DNA of 64,000 nucleotides, from NCBI RefSeq assembly GCF_001570425.1, contig NZ_BCSX01000053.1:186001-250000 (forward strand), written 5' to 3'. Positions within the stretch are counted from its first letter, which is position 1. The number at the start of each line of letters is the position of its first letter. A program made the position numbers and the translations under genes. The notes beneath the pieces are model-generated. The model was not told where the DNA came from and did not search any database. It was given only the letters and a program-made list of their open reading frames with translations. This document shows, piece after piece, positions 35,940 to 45,187 of this stretch. The DNA comes from Mycolicibacterium brisbanense. GTDB taxonomy: Bacteria > Actinomycetota > Actinomycetes > Mycobacteriales > Mycobacteriaceae.

Positions 35940-36797
35940 TCACAGGACCGCGTCGGCGAGCCGCTCGACCTGGTCGACCTCCGGGTTCGCCGGATGAAAC
36001 AGCACGCGGTCGAATCCGAGGTCCCCGTACCGGCGGACGGTCTCGCGTGCGTCGGCTGCGGAACTGACCATGTCGGCGACGTTGACCTGCGCGTACTCCG
36101 GCGTGAAACCGTAGTAGCGGGCCAGATGGTCCCGTCCGGTCGCGACAGCTTCCGGTGACCCGAGCGCGAAGTTCACCGATGTCTGTAGGTAAGGGCTCCC
36201 GGAGCGACCTGCGGCCTGCCAGCCGGTCCGGATCCGCTCGGCCAGCTCGGCCTGAGTGTCGTAGTGGCGTACCGCGCCGGCCGCCCACCCGTCGCCGACT
36301 GTGGTCACCCGCCGCACCGTAGCCGCGGAATGTCCGCCGAACAGGAGCGGAATATGCACGGGCGCAGGGCACAACGCGGCATCGCCGGCGACCGGGTCCC
36401 CGGTCCACAGCCTGCGCATCTGCTCGACTTGTTCGTCGAGGATCTTGCCCCGCCTGTCGAAATCGGCGCCGCCGGCGGCATAGTCATCGCGACGGTTGCC
36501 CACCCCGAGGCCCACGACCAGCCGGCCCCCGCACATCTGTGCCACGCTCGCGAGTTGCTTGGCCAGGGGAACGACGGGATATACCGGTGCCAGAAGGACA
36601 TTCGTCACCAGGTGCACGTCAGTCGTTGCGCCGGCGGCAGCGGCCAGCGCAATCACCGAGTCGACACTCGGGTAGATCAGGCGGTCGATCGTCGTGACGG
36701 ACTCGAACCCGCGGTGCTCGGCACGGCGGGCCCAGGCAAGCACGGCGGGTCCCGGTACACCGGCGATGTGGTTCGGCAGCCCGATTCCCAGTTTCAC
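35940..36797 (-). CDS. LLM-class flavin/F420-dependent oxidoreductase
   Basis: A 285-residue luciferase-like monooxygenase-fold protein. Family features are the N-terminal strand VKLGIGLPNHIAG, ARRAEHRGFESV, the segment VHLVTNVLLAPVYPVVPLAKQ (position about 58-78), RLVVGLGVGNRRDDY and the C-terminal GDLGFDRVLFHPA. Many mycobacterial members use F420; the cofactor and substrate here are unknown. GTG 36797 follows GAGGATG and begins the conserved barrel strand; the longer open frame is rejected. It is divergent from a tandem Lrp regulator with 133 bases between, so that regulator is its likely controller. It is convergent with ppc. Confidence 0.83.
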   Translation of the reverse strand: MKLGIGLPNHIAGVPGPAVLAWARRAEHRGFESVTTIDRLIYPSVDSVIALAAAAGATTDVHLVTNVLLAPVYPVVPLAKQLASVAQMCGGRLVVGLGVGNRRDDYAAGGADFDRRGKILDEQVEQMRRLWTGDPVAGDAALCPAPVHIPLLFGGHSAATVRRVTTVGDGWAAGAVRHYDTQAELAERIRTGWQAAGRSGSPYLQTSVNFALGSPEAVATGRDHLARYYGFTPEYAQVNVADMVSSAADARETVRRYGDLGFDRVLFHPANPEVDQVERLADAVL

Positions 36798-36914
36798 AGC
36801 ACATCCTCGACTTTCACATCTGACGGTGGTGATTCTCAGCCTCGGCTGTGTCGTTGATTTCCGCAACAAATGACCCGGTAAGCGGCAAAACAGAACAGAA
36901 TGACGGGATATCTG

Positions 36915-36931
36915 TAGTGTTTTCTTCACTA
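36915..36931. promoter_or_regulatory. Inverted repeat TAGTG-N7-CACTA at the Lrp gene start
   Basis: Five-base arms surround TTTTCTT, a dyad with an A/T-only or T/C core as in Lrp-type sites. TAGTGT can also serve as -10. It touches ATG 36931, so binding would block initiation and allow autoregulation and control of the divergent LLM gene. Confidence 0.4.
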
Positions 36932-37911
36932 TGGACGCACTGGACGGCGGAATTCTGCACGCACTGCAGATCGCGCCGCGGGCCTCGTTTCGCCGGATCG
37001 CCGAGATCGTCGGCGCTGGTGAGCAAACCGTTGCACGTCGTTACCGCGCACTCTGCCGGGACGGCGTGCTCCGCGTGGTCGGCGTGGTGAACCCGCGGGT
37101 GTACGGGGAATGCCAATGGATGGTGCGCATCCACGCCAAACCTGACGATTTGCCTCGGCTCGCCGATGCGCTGGTCCGCCGCCCCGAGGTGACCCACGCC
37201 AACGTCCTGTCGGGCGGTACCGAACTCGTCTGCGTCGTCCGGGCTCCGATCGGGGACTCCGGCGACGGGCTGCTGCAGCGTCTGCCCCGTACGTCAGCGG
37301 TTCTCGACATGCGGGTCGACTTGGTACTCAACGTGTTCGGTTCGCCAACCGGCGCGCAATGGACCGGACACGGGCACCCTCTCGACGCGGACCGGATCGC
37401 CGCGCTGGAGACACCGGTGCGTGCGCAACCTGACCGACCCGTCGCGCCGACGGCTGCGGATCAGCCGCTGCTCGATGCGCTTGCCGCCGACGGCCGGATC
37501 TCCGACAGTGCACTCGCCGCGCTCACCGGATGGTCACCGGCGCGCGTGAAGCGTCGGCTCGCTGCCTTGCAGGCCTCCGACACCGTCGCCTACGACGTCG
37601 ACGTCTTGCCGGAGCGGCTGGGATTCACGCTGAATGCGATGATCTGGATCTCGACGATGCCGCGCCACCTCGAGTCGGTGGCAGCGCAGCTCGTGCGGCA
37701 CGACGAGGTTGCCTCGGTCGCCGCGGTCAGCGGCCCTGCGAACCTGATGGTCGTGGTGATCTGCCGCGACACTGCACACCTCTACCGCTATGTCGCCGAG
37801 CAACTCGCCACCGTCGATGGCATCCAGACCTACGAAGTCAGTATCCGCAGCAAGAGAGTCAAGCAGGTGGGTTCGCTGATCTCGCACGGCAGGCTGGTCC
37901 GGGCGGGGTAG
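36931..37911 (+). CDS. Lrp/AsnC-family regulator with two fused modules
   Basis: A 326-residue regulator made of two Lrp/AsnC units in tandem. Each has an AsnC-type winged helix (LDGGILHALQIAPRASFRRI at residue 4; DQPLLDALAADGRISDSALA at about 170) followed by a RAM-like ligand domain (about residues 66-115 and 215-310). Tandem members act as pseudo-dimers in one chain. The effector is probably an amino acid or related small molecule but cannot be read. Divergent orientation suggests control of the LLM oxidoreductase. The short 5' region is AT-richer than its surroundings. Confidence 0.85.
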   Translation: MDALDGGILHALQIAPRASFRRIAEIVGAGEQTVARRYRALCRDGVLRVVGVVNPRVYGECQWMVRIHAKPDDLPRLADALVRRPEVTHANVLSGGTELVCVVRAPIGDSGDGLLQRLPRTSAVLDMRVDLVLNVFGSPTGAQWTGHGHPLDADRIAALETPVRAQPDRPVAPTAADQPLLDALAADGRISDSALAALTGWSPARVKRRLAALQASDTVAYDVDVLPERLGFTLNAMIWISTMPRHLESVAAQLVRHDEVASVAAVSGPANLMVVVICRDTAHLYRYVAEQLATVDGIQTYEVSIRSKRVKQVGSLISHGRLVRAG

Positions 37912-37934
37912 GGGCCGCGACCCGCGCTACGTCC

Positions 37935-38309
37935 CTAGATCCCCGTGGTCCGGCGCACCACCCCGACCACCCGGCGCACCGCGTTCTCGGCGGTGGCCAT
38001 CGGCGACGCCACCGCCTCACCGATGTCCACCATCGCCTCCACGCGGTTCACGATGCCTTCGAGGCGCTCGACCATCGCGATCAGCCGCGGCGCCAATTCA
38101 TCGATGCTGGTGATGGTTCGGTTGAACCGCTCGAGCGTGACGTCGAGGTCGCCGATCGAACTGTTGAGACTGGTCACCGTGGTGTCGAGGTCGACCAGCA
38201 GCGCATCGATCTGCTCGACCGTGGCGTCGGCGTTCAGCGCCGCCTGGGTCAGCGTCCTGATCCGGCGCCGCGGCGCGGGGCGGGCCCGGCTGTCGCCTCT
38301 GTCTCCCAT
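37935..38309 (-). CDS. Small coiled-coil protein (Rv1444c position)
   Basis: A 124-residue protein of unknown function. After a basic N-terminus (RARPAPRRRIRTLTQ), residues about 25-105 are a heptad-rich amphipathic helix with repeating LD/LN, ID and V/L spacing, indicating a coiled coil. A basic tail follows. There is no signal peptide or membrane helix. It sits downstream of pgl where M. tuberculosis has Rv1444c and is probably its equivalent. CATACT seven bases before ATG 38309 supports this start over the longer open frame to 38396. Confidence 0.75.
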   Translation of the reverse strand: MGDRGDSRARPAPRRRIRTLTQAALNADATVEQIDALLVDLDTTVTSLNSSIGDLDVTLERFNRTITSIDELAPRLIAMVERLEGIVNRVEAMVDIGEAVASPMATAENAVRRVVGVVRRTTGI

Positions 38310-38316
38310 GACAGCA

Positions 38317-38322
38317 AGTATG
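38317..38322 (-). promoter_or_regulatory. -10 CATACT, leaderless type
   Basis: CATACT lies seven bases before ATG 38309. It gives the coiled-coil gene its own promoter apart from the pentose phosphate operon. Confidence 0.45.
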
Positions 38323-38366
38323 GCCGGTGATGGAACCGAACCCGGAACCGGTGCGTCTGAACCGGT

Positions 38367-38513
38367 GTGGCGAAATACTGTTCGCATCCCTGGCAACTGA
38401 GCCGTGAGCGCGCTTCAGAATCAGCACCCACCGACTATCTGGCCGGGTACCGGGAGGCACTGGCCGACAGGTTGGGCGGCCGGCGCCCTGACCCTGCCGC
38501 CGAGGACGTGTGA
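38367..38513 (+). CDS. Possible 48-residue protein between the coiled-coil gene and pgl
   Basis: GTG 38367 opens a 48-codon frame beginning MAKYCSHPWQLSRERAS, continuing with an amphipathic helix TDYLAGYREALADRLGG and an acidic end, to TGA 38511-38513, six bases before the end of the convergent pgl gene. Composition is balanced and protein-like, with no low-complexity runs. There is no convincing ribosome binding site or -10, and I know no homologue. Confidence 0.4.
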   Translation: MAKYCSHPWQLSRERASESAPTDYLAGYREALADRLGGRRPDPAAEDV

Positions 38514-38518
38514 GCCGA

Positions 38519-39232
38519 TCAGTCGGGCAGCTTGGAGGCAGCCTGCTCGTCGAGCAGCCACACCGTGCGCTCACGGCCGATCGCACCGGCCGCGGGCACA
38601 TCGACCGGGGCGGCCCCGCCGACCGCGGCAGCCACCGCTTCGGCCTTCTCGGCGCCGGCCACCACGAGCCACACCTCACGGGCGCGGTGTACCGCAGGCA
38701 GGGTCAGCGTGATGCGCCGGGGCGGCGGTTTGGGGGAGTCCGTCACCGCGACCACCAGCCGCTCGGTTTCCTGCACCGCGGCGGTGTCGGGGAACAGCGA
38801 GTTGATGTGGCCCTCACCGCCCATGCCGAGCAGATGCACGTCGAACTCTGCGGGCAGCACCTCGGCGTACGCCGCCGCGGCATCGTCGATGGCGTCGCCG
38901 AATTCGCCGTCGCTGGTGGCCATCCGATGCACATTGGCGGGCGGGATGTTGATCGACTCCAGCAGGGCGTCGTGCGCCTGCTGGTCATTGCGGTCGGCGT
39001 CGCCCGCCGGTACGAAGCGCTCGTCGCCCCAGAACAGCTGCACCTTGGACCAGTCGATCTCGGCCCCGGCGACGTGGCGCAGCATCGCGATCCCGACGGT
39101 GCCGCCGGTCAACACGATGGACGCCTCGTCGCGGGTCGCGATGGCCGACGTGATCGCCCCCACCAGCCGGGCTCCCGCCGCAGCCGCCAATTGCTCTGCG
39201 TCGACGTAAGTTTCGATCACGCGCTCAGACAT
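38519..39232 (-). CDS. pgl: 6-phosphogluconolactonase
   Basis: A 237-residue enzyme (DevB/SOL family) that hydrolyses 6-phosphogluconolactone to 6-phosphogluconate. Motifs are LTGGTVGIAML near the N-terminus, FWGDERFVP, GMGGEGHINSLFPD and a VAGAEKAEAV helix. The start overlaps the end of opcA by eight bases, so it is the last gene of tkt-tal-zwf-opcA-pgl. The length is slightly short but complete. Confidence 0.94.
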   Translation of the reverse strand: MSERVIETYVDAEQLAAAAGARLVGAITSAIATRDEASIVLTGGTVGIAMLRHVAGAEIDWSKVQLFWGDERFVPAGDADRNDQQAHDALLESINIPPANVHRMATSDGEFGDAIDDAAAAYAEVLPAEFDVHLLGMGGEGHINSLFPDTAAVQETERLVVAVTDSPKPPPRRITLTLPAVHRAREVWLVVAGAEKAEAVAAAVGGAAPVDVPAAGAIGRERTVWLLDEQAASKLPD

Positions 39233-40136
39233 ATGTCACCTTCTCGATTCCCTGGAGCGCTTCGAAGTAGATCTCGTCGTCGTCCAGTCGACGCATATCC
39301 TCGGCAAGGCAGTCGCGAGTCTCCCTGCGGGCCAACGGAATCTGCGCATCCGGCCGGCCGGTGCGGATCAGCGTCGCGGTGACGCCCTCCTGCGGCCGGG
39401 TCAGTGTGATGGTCTCACTGGCACGGTTGAGCTCCACCTTGAGCTCCCCGACGGCTCTGGTCACCGGACCGTCGATGCGGCTGGCCAGCCAGCCCGCCAT
39501 GACGTCAAGTGCCGGTTCGTCTTTCAGTCCGGACACCAGCGCAGACGTGATCGGTTCGTAAGGTCCCTGATCCACTGCCGCGGTCAGCAGGGCGCGCCAG
39601 TAGGTCACCCGGCTCCAAGCCAGGTCGGTGTCGCCGGTGCTGTAGCCGGCCAGCCTGCTCTTGATGCACGCCAACGGGTTCTCGCCGTTGGTGGCATCGG
39701 TGATCCGCCGAATCGCCAACTTGCCCAACGGGTCCTGCGCCGGAACCTTCGGAGCCAGATCCGGCCACCACGTCACCACCGGAGTGTCGGGCAGCAGGAA
39801 CGGGGTCACCACACTGCTGGCATGGTTCGCCAACGGCCCGGAGAGCCGCAACACCACAACCTCGTTGGCGCCCGCGTCCCGGCCGACCCGAAGCTGGGCA
39901 TCCAGCCGGGCCTCGGTCGCCAAGCGGTCGCCCGGGATGACGACGATGACGCGGCAGGGATGCTCGCGGCTCGCGGCATTGGCTGCCTCGATCGACTCTT
40001 CGAGCAGCGACTCGTTGTCGGGTGCGATGACCAGCGTCAGCACCCGGCCGAGCGTGATGGCGCCGCCTTCCTCACGCAGCGCGACGATCTTCTTGTTGAT
40101 GGCACCGGTGTTGGTGTCGGGCAGATCGACAATCAT
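39225..40136 (-). CDS. opcA: Glucose-6-phosphate dehydrogenase assembly protein OpcA
   Basis: A 303-residue OpcA protein, a factor that supports assembly and redox control of glucose-6-phosphate dehydrogenase in cyanobacteria and actinobacteria. The family pattern includes DLPDTNTGAINKKIVALREE at the N-terminus, VTLVIAPDNE-like strands and PDTPVVTWWPDLAP in the middle. ATG 40136 follows AGAGGA. It is 48 bases downstream of zwf and overlaps pgl, fitting its partner role. Confidence 0.93.
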   Translation of the reverse strand: MIVDLPDTNTGAINKKIVALREEGGAITLGRVLTLVIAPDNESLLEESIEAANAASREHPCRVIVVIPGDRLATEARLDAQLRVGRDAGANEVVVLRLSGPLANHASSVVTPFLLPDTPVVTWWPDLAPKVPAQDPLGKLAIRRITDATNGENPLACIKSRLAGYSTGDTDLAWSRVTYWRALLTAAVDQGPYEPITSALVSGLKDEPALDVMAGWLASRIDGPVTRAVGELKVELNRASETITLTRPQEGVTATLIRTGRPDAQIPLARRETRDCLAEDMRRLDDDEIYFEALQGIEKVTYV

Positions 40137-40184
40137 CGGAGTCCTCTGTTCTTCATCGATGGCTCCTCGCCCGAGGGCTCATCA

Positions 40185-41732
40185 CTACGGCCGTCTCCAT
40201 TCCCGGCCGGACCGACGCAACATCTCGAACGCGGAGTCCGGGCCCCAGGTCCCGGCTTCGTACGGGTCCGGCTTACCGTGCGTGGCCCAGTACTCCAGCG
40301 CCGGATCGAGGATCTTCCACGACAATTCGACCTCGGCGTTGACCGGGAAGAGCGACGGTTCACCGAGCAGCACGTCGAGGATCAGCCGTTCGTAGGCCTC
40401 CGGCGACTCCTCGGCGAATGCCGAACCGTAGGAGAAGTCCATGCTGACATCGCGCACTTCCATGATGTGGCCCGGAACCTTGGATCCGAACCGCAGCGTG
40501 ATGCCTTCGTCGGGCTGCACCCGGATCACCAGTGCGTTCTCGCCGAGCTCGTCGGTCATGCTGGCATCGAACGGCAGGTGCGGCGCCCGCTTGAACACGA
40601 GTGCGATCTCGGTGACCCTGCGCCCCAACCGCTTTCCGGTGCGCAGATAGAACGGCACCCCGGCCCACCGGCGGGTGTCCACCTCCAGGGTGATGGCCGC
40701 GAACGTCTCGGTGGTCGAGGTCTTGGAGAAGCCTTCCTCGTCGAGCAGGCCCACGACCTTCTCGCCGCCCTGCCAGCCGGCGACGTACTGTCCGCGCGAC
40801 GTGGTCTCGTCGAGCGGCTCGACCAGCCTGGTCGCCGAGAGCACCTTGATCTTCTCGGCCTGCAGCTCGGCGGGGGAGAAGCTCACCGGCTCCTCCAGTG
40901 CGGTGAGCGCGAGCAGCTGCAGCAGATGGTTCTGGATCACGTCGCGGGCCGCGCCGACACCGTCGTAGTAGCCGCCGCGCCCCCCGAGGCCGATGTCCTC
41001 GGCCATGGTGATCTGGACGCTGTCCACGTAGTGGGAGTTCCACACCGGTTCGAACAGCTCGTTGGCGAAGCGCAGCGCGAGGACGTTCTGCACGGTCTCC
41101 TTGCCCAGATAGTGGTCGATGCGGAACACCGACGACTCCGGGAAGACGCTGTTGACGACGCTGTTGAGTTCCTCGGCGCTCTTGAGGTCATGGCCGAACG
41201 GCTTCTCGATGACCACCCGGCTCCAACTGCAGTCCGGCTTCTCGGCCAGCCCGCTGCGGGAAAGCTGTTCGCAGACCTGCGGGAACGCCTTCGGGGGGAT
41301 CGACAGGTAGAACGCGTGATTGCCGCTGGTCCCGCGCTCCACGTCGAGCTTGTTCAGGGTGTCCTTGAGCCGATCGAACGAGGCATCGTCGTCGAACGTG
41401 CCCTGGACGAACCGGAAACCCTCCGCCAGCCGGTCCCAGACCTCCTGGTGGAACGGGGTGCGGGCGTGCTGGCGGACCGCGTCGTAGACGATCTTGCTGA
41501 AGTCCTCGTCGGCCCAGTCCCGGCGGGCAAAGCCCACCAGCGCGAAGTTCGGCGGCAGCAGTCCGCGGTTGGCCAGGTCATAGATCGCCGGCATCAGCTT
41601 CTTGCGGGCCAAGTCGCCGGTCACGCCGAAGATCACCACGGCACACGGCCCGGCGATCCTGGGCATGCGCTTGTCCCGTTTGTCCCGCAGCGGGTTGACC
41701 CAGTCTGCGGGACGCCTGTTGGTTTCGGTCAT
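40185..41732 (-). CDS. zwf: Glucose-6-phosphate dehydrogenase
   Basis: A 515-residue Zwf (zwf2/Rv1447c type) catalysing the first step of the oxidative pentose phosphate pathway with NADP or F420-independent chemistry. It has the dinucleotide motif GVTGDLARKKLMPAI, the substrate/active-site signature RIDHYLGKETVQ and the C-terminal domain with VPFYLRTGKRLG. ATG 41732 overlaps the tal stop as ATGA, which fixes the start despite an open frame to 41783. Its assembly factor gene opcA follows. Confidence 0.95.
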   Translation of the reverse strand: MTETNRRPADWVNPLRDKRDKRMPRIAGPCAVVIFGVTGDLARKKLMPAIYDLANRGLLPPNFALVGFARRDWADEDFSKIVYDAVRQHARTPFHQEVWDRLAEGFRFVQGTFDDDASFDRLKDTLNKLDVERGTSGNHAFYLSIPPKAFPQVCEQLSRSGLAEKPDCSWSRVVIEKPFGHDLKSAEELNSVVNSVFPESSVFRIDHYLGKETVQNVLALRFANELFEPVWNSHYVDSVQITMAEDIGLGGRGGYYDGVGAARDVIQNHLLQLLALTALEEPVSFSPAELQAEKIKVLSATRLVEPLDETTSRGQYVAGWQGGEKVVGLLDEEGFSKTSTTETFAAITLEVDTRRWAGVPFYLRTGKRLGRRVTEIALVFKRAPHLPFDASMTDELGENALVIRVQPDEGITLRFGSKVPGHIMEVRDVSMDFSYGSAFAEESPEAYERLILDVLLGEPSLFPVNAEVELSWKILDPALEYWATHGKPDPYEAGTWGPDSAFEMLRRSGREWRRP

Positions 41733-42844
41733 TTCTTTGCGGCGTCGAGCTGGCCCTGGGTCGCGTCGAGCAGTTCCTGCCACGACTTCTCGAACTTGTC
41801 CACGCCCTCGTCCTCGAGAAGCTTGAACACGTCGGGGAGATCGATGCCGATCGCGGCGAGCTTGTCGAAGGTCTCCTGCGAGGCTGCGGCCGTGCCGGAG
41901 ATCGTGTCACCGGTCACCACCCCGTGATCGGCGACAGCCTCGATGGTCTTCTCGGGCATGGTGTTCACGGTGTTCGGGGCCACCAACTCGGTGACGTACA
42001 GCGTGTCGGAGTAGTCCGGGTTCTTCACGCCGGTCGAGGCCCACAGCGGTCGCTGCACGCGTGCGCCGTCACCCTTGAGCGCGGCAAACCGGTCGCCGCC
42101 GAACACCTCTTCGTAGGCGGCGTAGGCCAACCGGGCATTCGCGACCCCGGCCTGGCCACGCAGCGCCAGCGCGTCGGCGGAGCCGAGCTTCTCCAGCCGG
42201 GCGTCAATCTCGGTGTCCACGCGGGACACGAAAAACGATGCGACGGAATGGATCTTGGACAGGTCGTGACCGGCCTCGCGGGCCTTCTCCAGACCCTCCA
42301 GGTACGCGTCCATGACGGCGCGGTGCCGCTCAACCGAGAAGATCAGTGTGACGTTCACCGAGATGCCCTCGGCGATCACCGCGGTGATGGCGGGCAGGCC
42401 GGCCAGCGTCGCCGGGATCTTGATCAGCAGGTTGGGCCGGTCGACGATCTTCCACAGCTCGATGGCCTGCAGGATCGTCTTGTCGGTGTCGTGCGCCAGC
42501 CGCGGGTCGACCTCGATGGACACCCGGCCGTCGACGCCGTCGGTGGCCTCGTAGGTCTTGGCCAGGACGTCGCACGCATTGCGCACGTCGTCGGTGGTGA
42601 CCGTGCGGATGGTGGCGTCGACGTCGGCGCCCCGCGCGGCGAGCTCGGAGACCTGCGCGTCGTAGGCTGTGCCCTTGGACAGCGCGGCCTGGAAGATCGA
42701 CGGGTTCGTGGTGACGCCGACGACGCTGCGGGTGTTGATCAGCTCGGTCAGGTTCCCTGACTGCAGCCGCTCACGGGACAGGTCGTCGAGCCACACGGAT
42801 ACGCCCGCGGCACTCAGCGCCGCGAGATTCGGGTTCTGAGTCAT
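41729..42844 (-). CDS. tal: Transaldolase
   Basis: A 371-residue transaldolase of the longer actinobacterial type, moving a dihydroxyacetone unit between sugar phosphates. VGVTTNPSIFQAAL marks the N-terminal signature, and the Schiff-base Lys is in NLLIKIPATLAGLPAI. The C-terminal quarter includes GDTISGTAAASQETFDKL. It lies 15 bases after tkt and overlaps zwf by four, so the oxidative and non-oxidative branches are expressed together. Confidence 0.95.
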   Translation of the reverse strand: MTQNPNLAALSAAGVSVWLDDLSRERLQSGNLTELINTRSVVGVTTNPSIFQAALSKGTAYDAQVSELAARGADVDATIRTVTTDDVRNACDVLAKTYEATDGVDGRVSIEVDPRLAHDTDKTILQAIELWKIVDRPNLLIKIPATLAGLPAITAVIAEGISVNVTLIFSVERHRAVMDAYLEGLEKAREAGHDLSKIHSVASFFVSRVDTEIDARLEKLGSADALALRGQAGVANARLAYAAYEEVFGGDRFAALKGDGARVQRPLWASTGVKNPDYSDTLYVTELVAPNTVNTMPEKTIEAVADHGVVTGDTISGTAAASQETFDKLAAIGIDLPDVFKLLEDEGVDKFEKSWQELLDATQGQLDAAKK

Positions 42845-42859
42845 GATTCGCTTCCTCTA

Positions 42860-44953
42860 CTAGTTGTTCAGGGATCGTTCCGCAGCGGCAACCACAGCCT
42901 CTGGCGTGAAACCGAACTCGCGGAACAAGGTCTTGTCGTCGGCCGACGCGCCGTAGTGCTCGATGGACACGATCTGGCCGGTATCGCCGACCAGCTTGTG
43001 CCACGGCTGGGCGACACCCGCCTCGACCGCGACCCGCGCCGACACACTGGGCGGCAGCACCGAGTCCTGGTAGTCCTGCGGCTGCTTCTCGAACCACTCC
43101 ACACACGGCATCGACACCACGTAGGCGACGATGTCCTTCTCGGCCAACGCCTTCTGCGCTGCGACCGCGAGTTGCAGTTCCGAGCCGGTCGCGATGATGA
43201 CGACGTCGGCGTCGTCGGCGGGCTTGCCGCCACCGAGCACGTAGCCACCGCGGGCCACACCTTCGGCGCTGGTTCCCTCCAGCACCGGGATACCCTGCCG
43301 GGTCAGGATCAATCCGACAGGCCCGGTGCTCGCGGTGCGCTCCAGCACGGTCTTCCACGCGTACGTGGTCTCGTTCGGGTCGCCGGGGCGGACCACGGAC
43401 AGGTTCGGGATGGACCGCAGGGCCGCCAGGTGCTCGATCGGCTGGTGAGTCGGGCCGTCCTCACCCAGGCCGATCGAATCGTGCGTCCACACGTAGATCG
43501 GATCGATGTCCATCAGGGAGGCCAGCCGAACGGCGGGCCGCATATAGTCCGAGAACTGCAAGAACGTGCCGCCGTACGCGCGGGTCGGGCCGTGCAGCAC
43601 GATGCCGGACAGGATGGCGCCCATGGCGTGCTCGCGGATGCCGAAGTGCAGCGTGCGGCCGTACCAGCTCATGGTCCAGTCGTGGGTCGACTGCGACGGC
43701 GGGCCAAAGGAGTTGGCGCCCTTGATCGTGGTGTTGTTGCTGCCGGCCAGGTCAGCCGAACCACCCCAGAGTTCGGGCAGCTTGGGCCCGACAGCGGCGA
43801 GCACCGCACCGGAGGCGGCCCGGGTGGCCACCGGCTTGGAATCGGTGTCCCAGTGCGGCAGGTCGGCGTCCCAGCCCTCGGGGAGTTCGCGGGCCAGCAG
43901 GCGGTCCAGCAGCGCCTTGCGCTCCGGCTCCCGCTTGGCCCACGCGTCGAACGACACCTGCCAGTCCTCGTGGGCCTTCTTGCCGCGGGCCACGAGCTCG
44001 CGCGTGTGGGCGATGACGTCGTCGCGCACCTCGAAGCTCTTGTCCGGGTCGAAGCCGAGCACCTTCTTGGTGGCCGCGACCTCGTCGGCGCCCAGCGCCG
44101 CGCCGTGCACGCCGCCGGTGTTCATCTTGGTGGGGGCGGGGTAGCCGATGATGGTGCGCACCGCGATGAACGACGGCTTGTCGGTCACCTTGCGGGCGGC
44201 CTCGAGGGCCTCTTCGATGGCCGTGACGTTCTCGCCGCCCTCGACTTCCTGGACGTGCCAGCCGTAGGCCCGGTAGCGCGCCGGGGTGTCCTCGGTCAGC
44301 GCGATCTGGGTGTCGTGCTCGATGGAGATCTTGTTGTCGTCCCACAGCACGATGAGGTTGCCCAGCTCTTGGGTGCCAGCCAGAGACGATGCCTCGCTGG
44401 TGACGCCCTCTTCGATGTCACCATCCGAGGCGATCACGTAGATGAAGTGGTCGAACGGGCTCTCGCCGGGGGCCGTGTCGGGGTCGAACAGGCCTCGCTC
44501 GTAGCGGGCGGCCATCGCCATGCCGACGGCGGAAGCCAAACCCTGTCCCAGCGGACCCGTGGTGATCTCCACGCCCTTGGTGTGGCGGTACTCGGGGTGT
44601 CCCGGGGTCAGCGAACCCCAGGTGCGCAGCGCCTCGATGTCGGCCAGCTCCAGGCCGAACCCGCCGAGGTACAGCTGGATGTAGAGCGTGAGGCTGGAAT
44701 GTCCGCAGGACAGCACGAACCGGTCGCGGCCGATCCAGTGGGTGTCGCTGGGGTCGTGGCGCATCTGCCGCTGGAACAGCGTGTAGGCCAGCGGCGCCAG
44801 GCTCATGGCGGTACCGGGATGGCCGTTGCCCACCTTCTGTACCGCGTCGGCGGCGAGCACACGGACCGTGTCGACCGCGGCCGAATCGAGGTCCGTCCAG
44901 TCGTCCGGATGGTTCGGGCGGGTGAGGGCGGAGATCTCTTCGACGGTGGTCAC
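42860..44953 (-). CDS. tkt: Transketolase
   Basis: A 697-residue thiamine-diphosphate transketolase. The N-terminal ThDP domain has GHPGTAMSLAPLAY, GPLGQGLASAVGMA and the Mg-ThDP segment SDGDIEEGVTSEASSLAG; the middle Pyr domain has THDSIGLGEDGPTHQPIEHL; the C-terminal domain has IATGSELQLAV. GTG 44953 is chosen because AGGAG lies eight to nine bases upstream and the length matches the M. tuberculosis enzyme. It is first in the pentose phosphate operon and divergent from ctaB. Confidence 0.96.
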   Translation of the reverse strand: MTTVEEISALTRPNHPDDWTDLDSAAVDTVRVLAADAVQKVGNGHPGTAMSLAPLAYTLFQRQMRHDPSDTHWIGRDRFVLSCGHSSLTLYIQLYLGGFGLELADIEALRTWGSLTPGHPEYRHTKGVEITTGPLGQGLASAVGMAMAARYERGLFDPDTAPGESPFDHFIYVIASDGDIEEGVTSEASSLAGTQELGNLIVLWDDNKISIEHDTQIALTEDTPARYRAYGWHVQEVEGGENVTAIEEALEAARKVTDKPSFIAVRTIIGYPAPTKMNTGGVHGAALGADEVAATKKVLGFDPDKSFEVRDDVIAHTRELVARGKKAHEDWQVSFDAWAKREPERKALLDRLLARELPEGWDADLPHWDTDSKPVATRAASGAVLAAVGPKLPELWGGSADLAGSNNTTIKGANSFGPPSQSTHDWTMSWYGRTLHFGIREHAMGAILSGIVLHGPTRAYGGTFLQFSDYMRPAVRLASLMDIDPIYVWTHDSIGLGEDGPTHQPIEHLAALRSIPNLSVVRPGDPNETTYAWKTVLERTASTGPVGLILTRQGIPVLEGTSAEGVARGGYVLGGGKPADDADVVIIATGSELQLAVAAQKALAEKDIVAYVVSMPCVEWFEKQPQDYQDSVLPPSVSARVAVEAGVAQPWHKLVGDTGQIVSIEHYGASADDKTLFREFGFTPEAVVAAAERSLNN

Positions 44954-45187
44954 TACCTCGCTCCTAAGTTCTGATTGCTTGTGCTGAGCTGTGCGCGGCC
45001 GGCCCACAACCCCATCCAACACCCTAGTGCCACCGCGTCATCGAGGGCGGTTGGTTGGGGCACGATTACGCCGCCGTTCACCTCGGCGGGGTTCGCAAAT
45101 CGGACCCTGCGGTGTGGTGCACTCAGCCATGCGGTCTACCATCGTCTGTAGTAGAAGTCGCGTGCAGTCACCCGAGGAGTTATTTGC

